A DNA stretch of 7,572 bases from Bryobacterales bacterium (GCA_025456495.1 JALOKO010000367.1:1-7572); one strand, 5' to 3'. Shown: positions 1-7,178, numbered from the stretch's first letter. A program made the numbers and translations. The notes: generated from the sequence alone by a model not told the origin.

Positions 1-2119
1 CTTCGCCTGTCACCGGATGCTGTCCTCGACGCAAATTGTTCACGCGCACTGGTTGCACCAGTTGTACCGCTTGCGCAGGATTGTAGCGGCCAAGTTCAAA
101 AGAGGCCAGCCTGTCCGTGCGCATAAAGATTGGCTTCAGGTGATGAAAGCGTGCACCGTATTCAAGCGTCAACCGCTTGTTTACTTTCCATAAGTCCTGC
201 AAGAACCACTCCACTGCATTCTGCCGGAAGCTCAGGATCACCCGGTCGGACGCCTCAGAGTAGCTGGTAAACACACCCATCGCTGCATTGGAGTAGGCAT
301 AGCCTGTGTCCATTGCATTATTCACGTCTGGTGCAAAAGCAAAGTTGCCGGTATACGCAGCATCCGAAAGCGAACCCTGATAGTTGCGCTCAATCATGAT
401 GCCCGCCTTGAACGTGTGCGCCCCCGCTACCTTTGTCATGTTGTTGGTAAGGTTGAAGGCGTGCAGCATCTGATAGAACGGGAAGCGGCCCTCCATGAAC
501 AGGTTGGCCGGGTTTTGGATGCCGCCAAAAGTGGCATTGGGGATCAGCCCCAACGGATTCACCGCCGGGTTCAGTTGCCCCGCTGTGAAGCCTACCGCCT
601 CCCGCGAGTTCTTGCGAATCTGCTCGTCGGTGGCGCTGTTGCCCTCGGGCCGGCGGGTCCACCCAAAGCTCGTCTCGTTGATGAGCGTGGGCGATAGCAC
701 GCCTGTGTAACGGGCAATGTAGCCTTGTCCATGTAGCCGGTAAGTCTTCTCCTTCTGCGCCCAGTTCGTGGCGCCCGCCGTAAGGATGCCCACCGCGCCC
801 GTCTGCTGGTCAACGAACGATGCGATGGTCACAGCCAGCGAGTGGTTCGGCTTGATGTTGTAATCCACGCGCGCATTCTCCATGCGGATGGGTGTTTCGT
901 TCTCTACTTGAAACACATAGTTGTAGCGTCCGCCAGAGACGTTTCGGTCGAGGAAGTTGGGTTCAGGAAAGACTCGCAGCAACGCCAACCCGCTGCTATC
1001 CAGGCGGCTTGCCGGCACCACGTTGCCGGCGAAGGGTTGCCCGCTTAGCGGGTCCCTCACCGGTATCAGCCGGTTGTTCAGGTCAATCGACTGCGTGAAG
1101 TTGCCCTGCCGCTCCAGCATTGTCGGCACGGTGAGCTGGGCAATCGGCCGCGGCACGCGCAACGGCCAGAATTCCTGCGACCAGAAAAAGAACAGCTTGT
1201 CGCGGTTCTTGTTCCAATTAGGCACCGGCACCGGACCGCCCACGTTGTAGTTCCAGGTGTTGTAGCGGTAGCGCGGCCTCTCGGTGCCGAAGCGGTTGTT
1301 GAAGAAGTTGTTTGCGTTGAACTGTTCATGCCGTTTGAAGTAACTCACCAAGCCATGGAAGTCCCGCGTGCCCGATTTCGTGATGAAGTTCACCGTCGCG
1401 CCCGATGACCGTCCATACTCGGCCGGGTAGTTCGTCAGTAGCACTTTCACTTCCGCCACCGCATCCTGGCTCAGCATGATCGTGCTGTTGAAGTTGTTGC
1501 CAATAGGATTGGCGGGCATGCCGTCCACGGTCACTGTGTTTGCGTTGCGACGGTTTCCCTGCACGCTAATGTCGAAGTTCCGGTCCACCCGTTCTGAGTC
1601 GCCAATCCCCCCGCGGTCCACTACCCCGGGCAGCAGGGAGAGCAGCGACATGGGGTTGCGCCCTTTGGTGAGGAGGTTTTCCAGTTGGTCGCTATTGATC
1701 ACACCGGCGCGCTCTGAACTGGAGGTCTGTAGCGCAATGCCCTCCGCACTTACCGTCACCTGCTCAGCCAGTGAGCCCAGCTCCAGCGTGAGATTGCCCA
1801 TCGCGCGGGTCTCCGCGGAGGAAAGCACCAGGTCAGTGATCTGCTGGGTCTTGAACCCCTCGTTGGACACCGTCAGGTTGTAGCGACCGGGTTGGAGACT
1901 GCCGATTAGGAAATCGCCGCGCTCATTGGTCCTCACCGCTCGTGTAGCACCAGTGCTCACCTGCACTACGGTTACTTCCGCGCCGTTCAGGGATGCCCCC
2001 GTGGAATCCAGCACGGAACCCGTGATGGTGCTGGTAACCGTTTGGGCCATTGTGTATATGGCCAACACTCCCAGCAACGCCATGATGGTTGTGAATAGGC
2101 ACACAGTTCTTCGCATCAT
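1..2119 (-). CDS. TonB-dependent receptor, Oar-like, with carboxypeptidase-regulatory-like domain (C-terminus off window)
   Basis: Outer-membrane active-transport receptor, N-terminal ~706 residues. The minus strand stays open without a stop from the ATG at 2119 to the left edge. Residues 1-25 are a signal peptide (MMRR start, hydrophobic core, likely cut after TMA). About 28-123 form a carboxypeptidase-regulatory-like beta-sandwich (ITGSVLDSTGA, TNERGDFLIGSLQPGRYNLTV, EGFKTQ). About 135-260 are the plug, with VQGNRRNANTVTVDGMPAN, a YPAEYGRSSGATVNFITKSG stretch and then FHGLVSYFKR. The rest is the start of the beta-barrel, rich in aromatic and Asn residues (FNANNFFNNRFG). Oar-type receptors usually run about 1000-1200 residues, so roughly a third is missing here. 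Such receptors take up oligosaccharides or other large substrates with TonB energy; the ligand cannot be read from the sequence. The ATG overlaps the hydrolase stop (ATGATG), with GGAGAGGG just upstream, so expression should be coupled to that gene. A second ATG at 2116 is an equally possible start. Confidence 0.93.
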   Translation of the reverse strand, partial: MMRRTVCLFTTIMALLGVLAIYTMAQTVTSTITGSVLDSTGASLNGAEVTVVQVSTGATRAVRTNERGDFLIGSLQPGRYNLTVSNEGFKTQQITDLVLSSAETRAMGNLTLELGSLAEQVTVSAEGIALQTSSSERAGVINSDQLENLLTKGRNPMSLLSLLPGVVDRGGIGDSERVDRNFDISVQGNRRNANTVTVDGMPANPIGNNFNSTIMLSQDAVAEVKVLLTNYPAEYGRSSGATVNFITKSGTRDFHGLVSYFKRHEQFNANNFFNNRFGTERPRYRYNTWNYNVGGPVPVPNWNKNRDKLFFFWSQEFWPLRVPRPIAQLTVPTMLERQGNFTQSIDLNNRLIPVRDPLSGQPFAGNVVPASRLDSSGLALLRVFPEPNFLDRNVSGGRYNYVFQVENETPIRMENARVDYNIKPNHSLAVTIASFVDQQTGAVGILTAGATNWAQKEKTYRLHGQGYIARYTGVLSPTLINETSFGWTRRPEGNSATDEQIRKNSREAVGFTAGQLNPAVNPLGLIPNATFGGIQNPANLFMEGRFPFYQMLHAFNLTNNMTKVAGAHTFKAGIMIERNYQGSLSDAAYTGNFAFAPDVNNAMDTGYAYSNAAMGVFTSYSEASDRVILSFRQNAVEWFLQDLWKVNKRLTLEYGARFHHLKPIFMRTDRLASFELGRYNPAQAVQLVQPVRVNNLRRGQHPVTGE

Positions 2120-3006
2120 TTGCCCTCTCCTGTTGGGGATACTACGCCCTGTTTTGTCAGGAACGCTTCGATGTGGCGCTGCACCCGAATGGTGTCCGCC
2201 TCGGTCCAGGTGTGGCGGCCATGCGCCCCGCCTTGTATCGTCACCAGTTCGTTGGCTACGCCCGCCTGTTCCAATGCTTGATGCAGCAGGGTAGCTTGCT
2301 CGTAAGCAACCATCTCGTCGGCGTCGCCGTGAATCGTAAGCACTGGCGGCATACCCTCTCTCACCCAAGTGAGTGGGGAGAGCTGTTTCGCCAGAGCTTC
2401 CGGGTCTGCTACGTCCCGGAAAAACTTGAGGAAGTGCGCCTTCCCCTCTCGCAAGCCGGGAATCAGGTCCGTCGCGCCGTAGTAGTTCACTACCGCCACC
2501 GCCTTGGGCGCTGGTCCGTCCATGCGGCAGGCTTTATCGTAGGACTCATCCAACATGGCCGTCATTAGCGCCAAGTGTCCGCCCGCTGAGCCACCAGTGA
2601 TCACAATCTGTTCCGGGTCCACCCCAAATTGGCCGCCGTTCTTCGCCACCCACATGAAGGCGCAGCGGCAATCCTCCACCGCTGCCGGCGCCGGCGCTCG
2701 CCCGCTCAATCGGTACTCCACAGCTACCACCCGCAATCCCAGTTGCAAGTAGGGCAAGTACCAAAGCACGTACTGCTCCTTTGTCCCGGTCTGCCAGCCA
2801 CCCCCATGGATGTACAGCATCGTGGGCCCCGGCGCCTTGTCGTACGGCACATAGAAATCCAGCTTCAAATCTCCCTGCGGCGTGCTGCGATACACCACAT
2901 CGCGGCGCACCGTAAATCGCTGTCCCACCATGGATGCCCAGTCGCGAGCGGTCTCCTGACCAAATCCAGTGAGCGGCAGCAGCAGGAACATGACCGGGGT
3001 CTCCAT
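2116..3006 (-). CDS. secreted alpha/beta-hydrolase, hormone-sensitive-lipase/BD-FAE-like esterase
   Basis: Probable carboxylesterase, perhaps removing acetyl or feruloyl groups from a carbohydrate; the substrate is inferred from context only. The 296-residue protein has the full family layout: oxyanion-hole HGGGW (67-71), nucleophile elbow GGSAGG (Ser140), HGDADEMV carrying the likely catalytic Asp230, and GGAHG with catalytic His262. The core starts near residue 35 (DVVYRSTPQGDLKLDFYVP), typical of this esterase group. Residues 6-17 (MFLLLPLTGFGQ) look like a short signal peptide with Gln after the cleavage site, but the region lacks the usual N-terminal Lys/Arg. An in-frame TGA lies 36 nt (12 sense codons) above the ATG at 3006, with no alternative start between. 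ATGs at 2991 and 2931 are other options, the last losing the signal. No clear Shine-Dalgarno precedes 3006. The TGA stop overlaps the receptor ATG. The 5' end abuts or overlaps the divergent regulator gene. Confidence 0.9.
   Translation of the reverse strand: METPVMFLLLPLTGFGQETARDWASMVGQRFTVRRDVVYRSTPQGDLKLDFYVPYDKAPGPTMLYIHGGGWQTGTKEQYVLWYLPYLQLGLRVVAVEYRLSGRAPAPAAVEDCRCAFMWVAKNGGQFGVDPEQIVITGGSAGGHLALMTAMLDESYDKACRMDGPAPKAVAVVNYYGATDLIPGLREGKAHFLKFFRDVADPEALAKQLSPLTWVREGMPPVLTIHGDADEMVAYEQATLLHQALEQAGVANELVTIQGGAHGRHTWTEADTIRVQRHIEAFLTKQGVVSPTGEGK
2123..2130 (-). promoter_or_regulatory. Shine-Dalgarno of the TonB-dependent receptor
   Basis: On the minus strand GGAGAGGG lies inside the last codons of the hydrolase gene. 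Its GGAG core sits 7 nt before the ATG at 2119 and 10 nt before the ATG at 2116. It supports the receptor start and reinitiation after the overlapping TGA stop. Confidence 0.7.
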
Positions 3007-4137
3007 GTGCTGGAAGTGGTTGAAAAAGCGCCTCGCCCGCTGTCAATCCAAGAAATTTCTTTGATCTCTGGAATTCAAAGACTTTCTGCCTACAGGCTGT
3101 TGAGCACCCTGGAAGCACGGGGCTACGTACAGCGGCTCGACGACAAACGCTATCGGGCCACCAAGCGCCGTCGGCGGATTCTGTTGGGCTATAGCGCCCC
3201 CTTCAGCGGCAATACGTTTCGGCAGGACGTGGTGGCTTCCTTACGGCAAGCAGCCACCGCAGCCGGCATGGATCTGGTTACCCATGACAACCGGGCGGAT
3301 GACGCGCAGCAGGTGATGCGGAACGCCAAGGCAATGGTAGACCAGCGGGTGGACCTCGCCATTTTCTTCCAGCCCGTCGAGTCGCTCGGCCACATGATGG
3401 CAGACCAATTCGCCAGCGCCAGGGTGCCCTTCATTACCGTCGAACGGCCGATTCAGGGCGGGGTGTATTTTGGAGCCAACAACTATCTGGCGGGAAAACT
3501 CGCCGGCCAGGCGCTGGGCCGCTATGCGCGTGACCATTGGCAGGGCGCCTTCGACGAAATCGTACTCCTGGAGGGCGCCTACACCAGTACAAATGTCCAC
3601 GCCCGCTCAGCCGGAGTGTTGGTGGGTTTGCGCGAGGTCTTTGGCCACCTGGATGAATCCCGGGTCATCCACTTGCACGGCAACCCCAGCACAGACACCA
3701 GCCAGCAGGCCATGGCTACCCTGCTCGATCGACTTCCCGGAGAGGCGCGTTTGCTGGTCTCAGGCTTCAATGACCTCAGCGCCGTTGGAGCCGCAAATGC
3801 CGTGCGCGCGGCGGGTAGGGAAGGCTGCGTGGCCATTGTCGGACACAACGCCATGGGGGAAGGCCGCGCGCAGATTGTGCAGCCGGGAAGCCCCTTCATC
3901 GCCTCAGTCGCCTATTTTCCAGAGCGCTACGGGCAGAAGTTGGTCGACATCGCCGTTCACCTTCTGGATGGCGATGCGGTACCCCCGGCGGTATACACTG
4001 ACCACCTGGTGATCGACCGCACGAATATCGCGGAAGTATACCCTGCAGAGTGGGAATACGCAGCCGAAACGGCAGTTGCGGCGAACACCACGAACCTGCA
4101 TTGTACCGTGGGGGCGGGAAGCACTGAACGCCCCTGA
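2956..4137 (+). CDS. hybrid transcriptional regulator: IclR-type HTH fused to periplasmic-binding-protein-like sugar sensor
   Basis: One-component regulator, about 393 residues from the start used here. Residues 13-68 form an IclR-type winged HTH: DRGLHVLEVVEKA as helix 1, LSIQEISLISGI, recognition helix QRLSAYRLLSTL, wing ARGYVQRLDDKRYR. A basic linker (KRRRR, 70-74) leads into a type I periplasmic-binding fold (about 75-365): ILLGYSAPFSGNTFRQDVV, NRADDAQQVMRNAKAMVDQ, VDLAIFFQP, VPFITVERP, GVYFGANNYLAGKLAGQ, and DHLVIDRTNIAEVYP near the end. This is the cytoplasmic sensor fold of LacI-type regulators, with no signal peptide. IclR proteins normally carry a GAF-like effector domain, so the pairing is unusual. 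The start is uncertain. The frame is open upstream, but that part is antisense to the hydrolase. GTG 3007 has GGGG upstream but would cut helix 1; CTG 2956 keeps the whole HTH and gives TKSSERQQQEHDRGL as N-terminus. The likely targets are the divergent hydrolase-receptor unit and perhaps the MFS-sulfatase unit (inference). Confidence 0.87.
   Translation: MTKSSERQQQEHDRGLHVLEVVEKAPRPLSIQEISLISGIQRLSAYRLLSTLEARGYVQRLDDKRYRATKRRRRILLGYSAPFSGNTFRQDVVASLRQAATAAGMDLVTHDNRADDAQQVMRNAKAMVDQRVDLAIFFQPVESLGHMMADQFASARVPFITVERPIQGGVYFGANNYLAGKLAGQALGRYARDHWQGAFDEIVLLEGAYTSTNVHARSAGVLVGLREVFGHLDESRVIHLHGNPSTDTSQQAMATLLDRLPGEARLLVSGFNDLSAVGAANAVRAAGREGCVAIVGHNAMGEGRAQIVQPGSPFIASVAYFPERYGQKLVDIAVHLLDGDAVPPAVYTDHLVIDRTNIAEVYPAEWEYAAETAVAANTTNLHCTVGAGSTERP
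3050..3081. repeat. AT-rich palindrome and nested inverted repeat inside the regulator's HTH coding region
   Basis: AAGAAATTTCTT (3050-3061) is a perfect 12-bp palindrome. It overlaps a second inverted repeat, TCTTTGA (3058-3064) and TCAAAGA (3075-3081), with a 10-bp spacer. The patch is clearly AT-rich against GC-rich surroundings and lies 44-75 bp upstream of the hydrolase ATG. A perfect TTGACA reads on the minus strand at 3041-3046, but no good -10 follows at 15-18 bp. It could be the operator/promoter region of the hydrolase-receptor unit embedded in the regulator gene, or just the codons for the HTH (QEISLISGIQR). Confidence 0.4.
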
Positions 4138-4338
4138 GCGGGCTGTCCACCCCAGCATCGCTTGCTGCGCCGCCATCAACCGTGATGGAGATTGCTCCCA
4201 CATCGGGTGCGATGGGTTGAAGGGCACTCACGAAACCCGTCCCACATCGGCCGCTGCTCACCCAAGTGTCGGAATCAGGAATGACAGGCAGGACCTTGCC
4301 GTCGGGAATTGCCTTGCCAATGCGCTCGCAGCAATCGG
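4138..4338. other. convergent intergenic region with an 11-bp direct repeat
   Basis: This gap separates the TGA of the regulator from the TAG of the MFS gene on the opposite strand. The direct repeat TCCCACATCGG occurs at 4196-4206 and 4240-4250, 44 bp apart. I see no strong hairpin followed by a T-run for either gene, so no intrinsic terminator is called. A minus-strand frame is open right across the gap and into both neighbours, but it has no recognisable protein similarity. Confidence 0.5.
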
Positions 4339-5610
4339 CTAGCCTGCCAGGTGGGGGATCGTCAGACGCTGCAAGCGGGGGATGCTCAGCGCCAGGATCG
4401 CGAATCCGATGGGATACAGCAGTCCGCAAATGAGGAACATGGGGCCGTAGCCGATCATTGAGATGGTCTGTCCAATCAGCAGGGTGCTCAGGAAGCCGCC
4501 GAGTCCGCCAGCCGTGCCGGTCAAGCCGACAACCGTTCCCACGGTGGAGGACGGGAACAGGTCGCCGATCATCGTCATGTAGTTGGTCATCCAGAAACCG
4601 TGCGCGAACATCAGGACGCCCAGCAGGGCGACGGCGGCCGTGAGGTTGGGGGTCACCAGCGCCAGGATGGAGACAGGGGTGAGCAGCGCGGCGGCGGCCA
4701 TGATGCCCTTGCGCGCCGTGTTGATGGTGGCCCCGCGCCTCACCAAGGCATCAGAGAGTGCGCCGCCAAGCATGCTGGAAATACCCAGGGTAAGGAAGGG
4801 GATCCACGCCACGCGACCGATGTCTGCAAGAGTAGCCCCGCGTTCCTCGGAAAGATACTGGGGAATCCAGAACATGTAGAAGTAGAACACCGGGTCAAGC
4901 AGAAAGCGGGTCGCCACCAGTCCCCACACCTCGCGTCTTCGCAGCAGCGCCGCCCACGGCCAAGCCGCTACCTCAGCGGCGACGGGCTTGCCGCGTTCGG
5001 CAAGAATCATCTCGCGCTCAGCGTCGCTCACGTGGGTGGAGGACTCGGGCGAACGGAAAAACAAAAACCATAGCAGCACCCAGGCCACGCCAATGAGCCC
5101 GGTTGCGATAAATGCCCCGCGCCAGCCCACCATTTGCGAGGCCAGCACAATCAGCGGGGGCGCGAGCACCGCCCCAAACGCGGAACCGCCGGTAGTCGCG
5201 ATGCCCATGGCAAGCGCTCTTTCGCGTGCAGGAAACCATTCCAGGATCCCCTTGGCCGCGCCGGGAAAGCAGCCACCCTCGCCAATGCCCAGCATGAGGC
5301 GGTAGCCCGTCAGTTGGGTGGCATTCTGCGCCACCGCGTGCAGTAGGCTCGCCAGGGTCCAAAAAGCGACCGTCAGCCCAAGGCCAAGACGGGTGCCAAT
5401 ACGATCAATTATGCGACCCCCGACGGTGAACATCACGCTGTAGGCCAGAGTGAACGCGCTGACAGCATACGAGTACTCGCGGTTGCTGATTTCCAGGTCC
5501 TTCAGGATCGCTGGCGCCAGTACGCTAAGCACCTGACGGTCAAAGAAACTCAGGGCGGAGGCCCCAAACAAAAGGATGGCGATCCACCAGCGGAATCCAG
5601 GAATGCGCAT
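4339..5610 (-). CDS. MFS transporter, anion:cation symporter (ACS) family, hexuronate transporter-like
   Basis: Inner-membrane secondary transporter, 423 residues from the start used here, with about 12 hydrophobic segments in two halves. TM1 has the family pattern ALSFFDRQVLSVLAP (Asp24, Arg25). The loop after TM2 carries the MFS motif GGRIIDRIGTRLGL. YRLMLGIGEGGCFPGAAK in TM4 and EWFPARERALAMGI are typical of ExuT/GudP-like ACS proteins that import hexuronates, glucarate or related sugar acids with protons. A polar loop (RSPESSTHVSDAEREMI) joins the halves. I chose ATG 5610 because MRIPGFRWWIAILLF matches a usual ACS N-terminus and GAGGTG precedes it. ATG 5658 would add 16 unremarkable residues, leave only 13 bp after the sulfatase stop, and cannot be excluded. 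The gene lies directly downstream of the sulfatase, so the two are probably co-transcribed, and the transporter may import the desulfated product (inference). Confidence 0.9.
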   Translation of the reverse strand: MRIPGFRWWIAILLFGASALSFFDRQVLSVLAPAILKDLEISNREYSYAVSAFTLAYSVMFTVGGRIIDRIGTRLGLGLTVAFWTLASLLHAVAQNATQLTGYRLMLGIGEGGCFPGAAKGILEWFPARERALAMGIATTGGSAFGAVLAPPLIVLASQMVGWRGAFIATGLIGVAWVLLWFLFFRSPESSTHVSDAEREMILAERGKPVAAEVAAWPWAALLRRREVWGLVATRFLLDPVFYFYMFWIPQYLSEERGATLADIGRVAWIPFLTLGISSMLGGALSDALVRRGATINTARKGIMAAAALLTPVSILALVTPNLTAAVALLGVLMFAHGFWMTNYMTMIGDLFPSSTVGTVVGLTGTAGGLGGFLSTLLIGQTISMIGYGPMFLICGLLYPIGFAILALSIPRLQRLTIPHLAG

Positions 5611-5620
5611 GGATGATTGG

Positions 5621-5626
5621 CACCTC
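5621..5626 (-). promoter_or_regulatory. Shine-Dalgarno supporting the MFS start at 5610
   Basis: On the minus strand GAGGTG ends 10 nt before the ATG at 5610. The alternative ATG at 5658 has no comparable purine-rich site, which favours the shorter protein. Confidence 0.5.
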
Positions 5627-5671
5627 GCGAACAGTGCAGGTCTGCTTGGGTGGGTCATTGGCGCTTTACCG

Positions 5672-7171
5672 TCAGGCAGAACGCTGATCCCACACCCGGA
5701 TCAATTGCCGCATACGCCGGATATGGGTCTTGCTGGCGGAGAGCCCATAGAGATTTCTGGTTTCCTGCGGGTCCGCTTCCAGATCGTAGAGCGCGCCATC
5801 TTCGTTGCCGTCGAAGCGCTGCGGATCCTTGGGATCGTGGAAGAGCACCAGCTTGTGGCGCCCGTCGCGGATCATCACCTGCCGGTGGTCATCCCGGTAG
5901 CCCTGATAGCCATAGGCCAGTTCGCTGAACACGGGTTCGGCGGCAGCCGGGGACTCACCCCGCAAAACAGGCCCAAGGCTGGGGTAGTGCGAACCGACGG
6001 TAGGCAGTCCGGCCAGATCAAGAAATGTGGCCATCAGACTGCCCACGTTCACGGGCTGGGCAATGCGCTGCCCGGCAGGCAGATTGCCGGGCCAGCAGAC
6101 GAAGAAAGGCACCGTTCCCACCTGCTCGTAGAAGGTTTGCTTCTGCAGCATGCCCTGGTCTGCAAGATGGGTGCCGTGGTCACTCATGAAGGCGACGATC
6201 GTATTCTCAAGCAGCCCGCGGGTCCGCATCCAATGCAGGAAGCCGCCCACGACATCATCAAGAAATGCCACGCGCGCGTAGTACGCCTGGCGCAAGCGGC
6301 GAATGGCATCCATGCTCAGATGGCTGGTGCCCTGGAAGGGGTGTAGCGCCTCACGCTCGCGAACGGGCTGGCCGCGGAGTTGCGCCTCCGTCGGCAAGGG
6401 GAGCTGGATGGCGTCGGAATCCACAGCATTCAGGAAGCGGCGCGGCATCACCACGGGGGTGTGGGGCGCGTTCAACGAAAGGCGCAGGAAGAATGGCTTA
6501 CTGGAGTCACGGGCAGACAGCCAGTCCATCGCCAGTTGCGCATTCACGCGTTCGGCGGACTCTTCCTCGCGAGCGGGGAACTCGCCGGCCAGAATCCAGG
6601 ATCGTCGCAAGCCTTCTGCCGCACGACTCTGATAGCTGAGGGCGTTCCAGTCTTCCGGTTTGTGGTTCTGCAAATAGCGGGTGCCGTGAACGTGCTTGTC
6701 GTCGGCATTGCCCTCTTCTGTTTGAAAGGCCTGCCGCCCTTTCACGAAGTAGTGCTTCTTGCCAAACGACGCTGTTTGGTAACCGCTGTCGGCGAAGCGC
6801 CAAGGAAGGAAGGTTGCGTCGTCACGGAGCCGCGCCTGGTTGTGCAGCACGCCAATGCTCGACGCACGCTTGCCCGTGAGTAGCGCACTGCGGCAAGCCA
6901 CACACACCGGGGCCGGCACGTAGGTACTCGCAAACATCGACCCCTCGGCTGCCAGTTCATCAAGGTGGGGGGTACGTGCCCAGCGAGCGCCATAGCAACC
7001 TACCGAATCTGGGCGTTGTTCGTCGGTCATGATCCACAGCACGTTGGGGCGCGCCGACGCCGCGCGCAGAATTGCGGGGGCGGCGGCCAAACCAAGACCC
7101 GCAGTGAGGAAGTCGCGGCGGCCGGGCTTGTTGGCAGCGGTTACGCGCCGTGTCGTTGGGTGGCTTGGCAT
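5672..7171 (-). CDS. Tat-exported sulfatase, formylglycine-dependent (alkaline-phosphatase superfamily)
   Basis: Sulfate-ester hydrolase of 499 residues, a usual family length, probably periplasmic. Residues 17-40 hold a twin-arginine signal (GRRDFLTAGLGLAAAPAIL). The sulfatase core begins at RPNVLWIMTDEQRPD, with metal ligand Asp50. The active-site motif is C90-V-A-C-R94 followed by SALLTGK: Cys90 should become formylglycine, but Ala replaces the usual Pro of C-x-P-x-R. Other active-site elements are GKKH (137-140), APHTP (His237), SDHG (Asp331-His332) and Lys344. The C-terminal subdomain runs from about 415 and ends with ALYDLEADPQETRNLYG, a typical sulfatase signature. AAGGAG lies 7 nt before the ATG, so the start is firm. 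No formylglycine-generating enzyme or anaerobic sulfatase-maturing enzyme is in the window. The carbohydrate or other substrate cannot be read from the sequence; choline-sulfatase-like or glycan sulfatase activity are both possible. Confidence 0.94.
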   Translation of the reverse strand: MPSHPTTRRVTAANKPGRRDFLTAGLGLAAAPAILRAASARPNVLWIMTDEQRPDSVGCYGARWARTPHLDELAAEGSMFASTYVPAPVCVACRSALLTGKRASSIGVLHNQARLRDDATFLPWRFADSGYQTASFGKKHYFVKGRQAFQTEEGNADDKHVHGTRYLQNHKPEDWNALSYQSRAAEGLRRSWILAGEFPAREEESAERVNAQLAMDWLSARDSSKPFFLRLSLNAPHTPVVMPRRFLNAVDSDAIQLPLPTEAQLRGQPVREREALHPFQGTSHLSMDAIRRLRQAYYARVAFLDDVVGGFLHWMRTRGLLENTIVAFMSDHGTHLADQGMLQKQTFYEQVGTVPFFVCWPGNLPAGQRIAQPVNVGSLMATFLDLAGLPTVGSHYPSLGPVLRGESPAAAEPVFSELAYGYQGYRDDHRQVMIRDGRHKLVLFHDPKDPQRFDGNEDGALYDLEADPQETRNLYGLSASKTHIRRMRQLIRVWDQRSA

Positions 7172-7178
7172 GGCGGTT

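Noticed and set aside
1476..1883. Plus-strand 135-residue frame within the receptor.
   Set aside because: It is antisense to the receptor's plug domain, Ser/Arg/Pro-rich, and has no recognisable domain.
2629..2955. Open plus-strand frame extending the regulator upstream to an ATG at 2629.
   Set aside because: This stretch is antisense to the hydrolase catalytic core (including the Ser140 elbow region) and reads as low-complexity His/Arg/Ala-rich sequence with no domain. The family-like reading begins only near 2956-2992.
4138..4338. Possible bidirectional terminator between the convergent genes.
   Set aside because: Only short imperfect stems are present, and no T-run follows them on either strand.
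3896..4429. Minus-strand 177-residue frame across the convergent gap and both flanking gene ends.
   Set aside because: Its ends are antisense to the regulator and out of frame with the MFS gene. The gap portion (for example PDVGAISITVDGGAASDAG) looks faintly protein-like, but I recognise no family and there is no Shine-Dalgarno or plausible start.
5576..6346. Plus-strand 256-residue frame overlapping the sulfatase and the start of the MFS gene.
   Set aside because: It is the antisense shadow of the strongly supported sulfatase, with no motif of its own.
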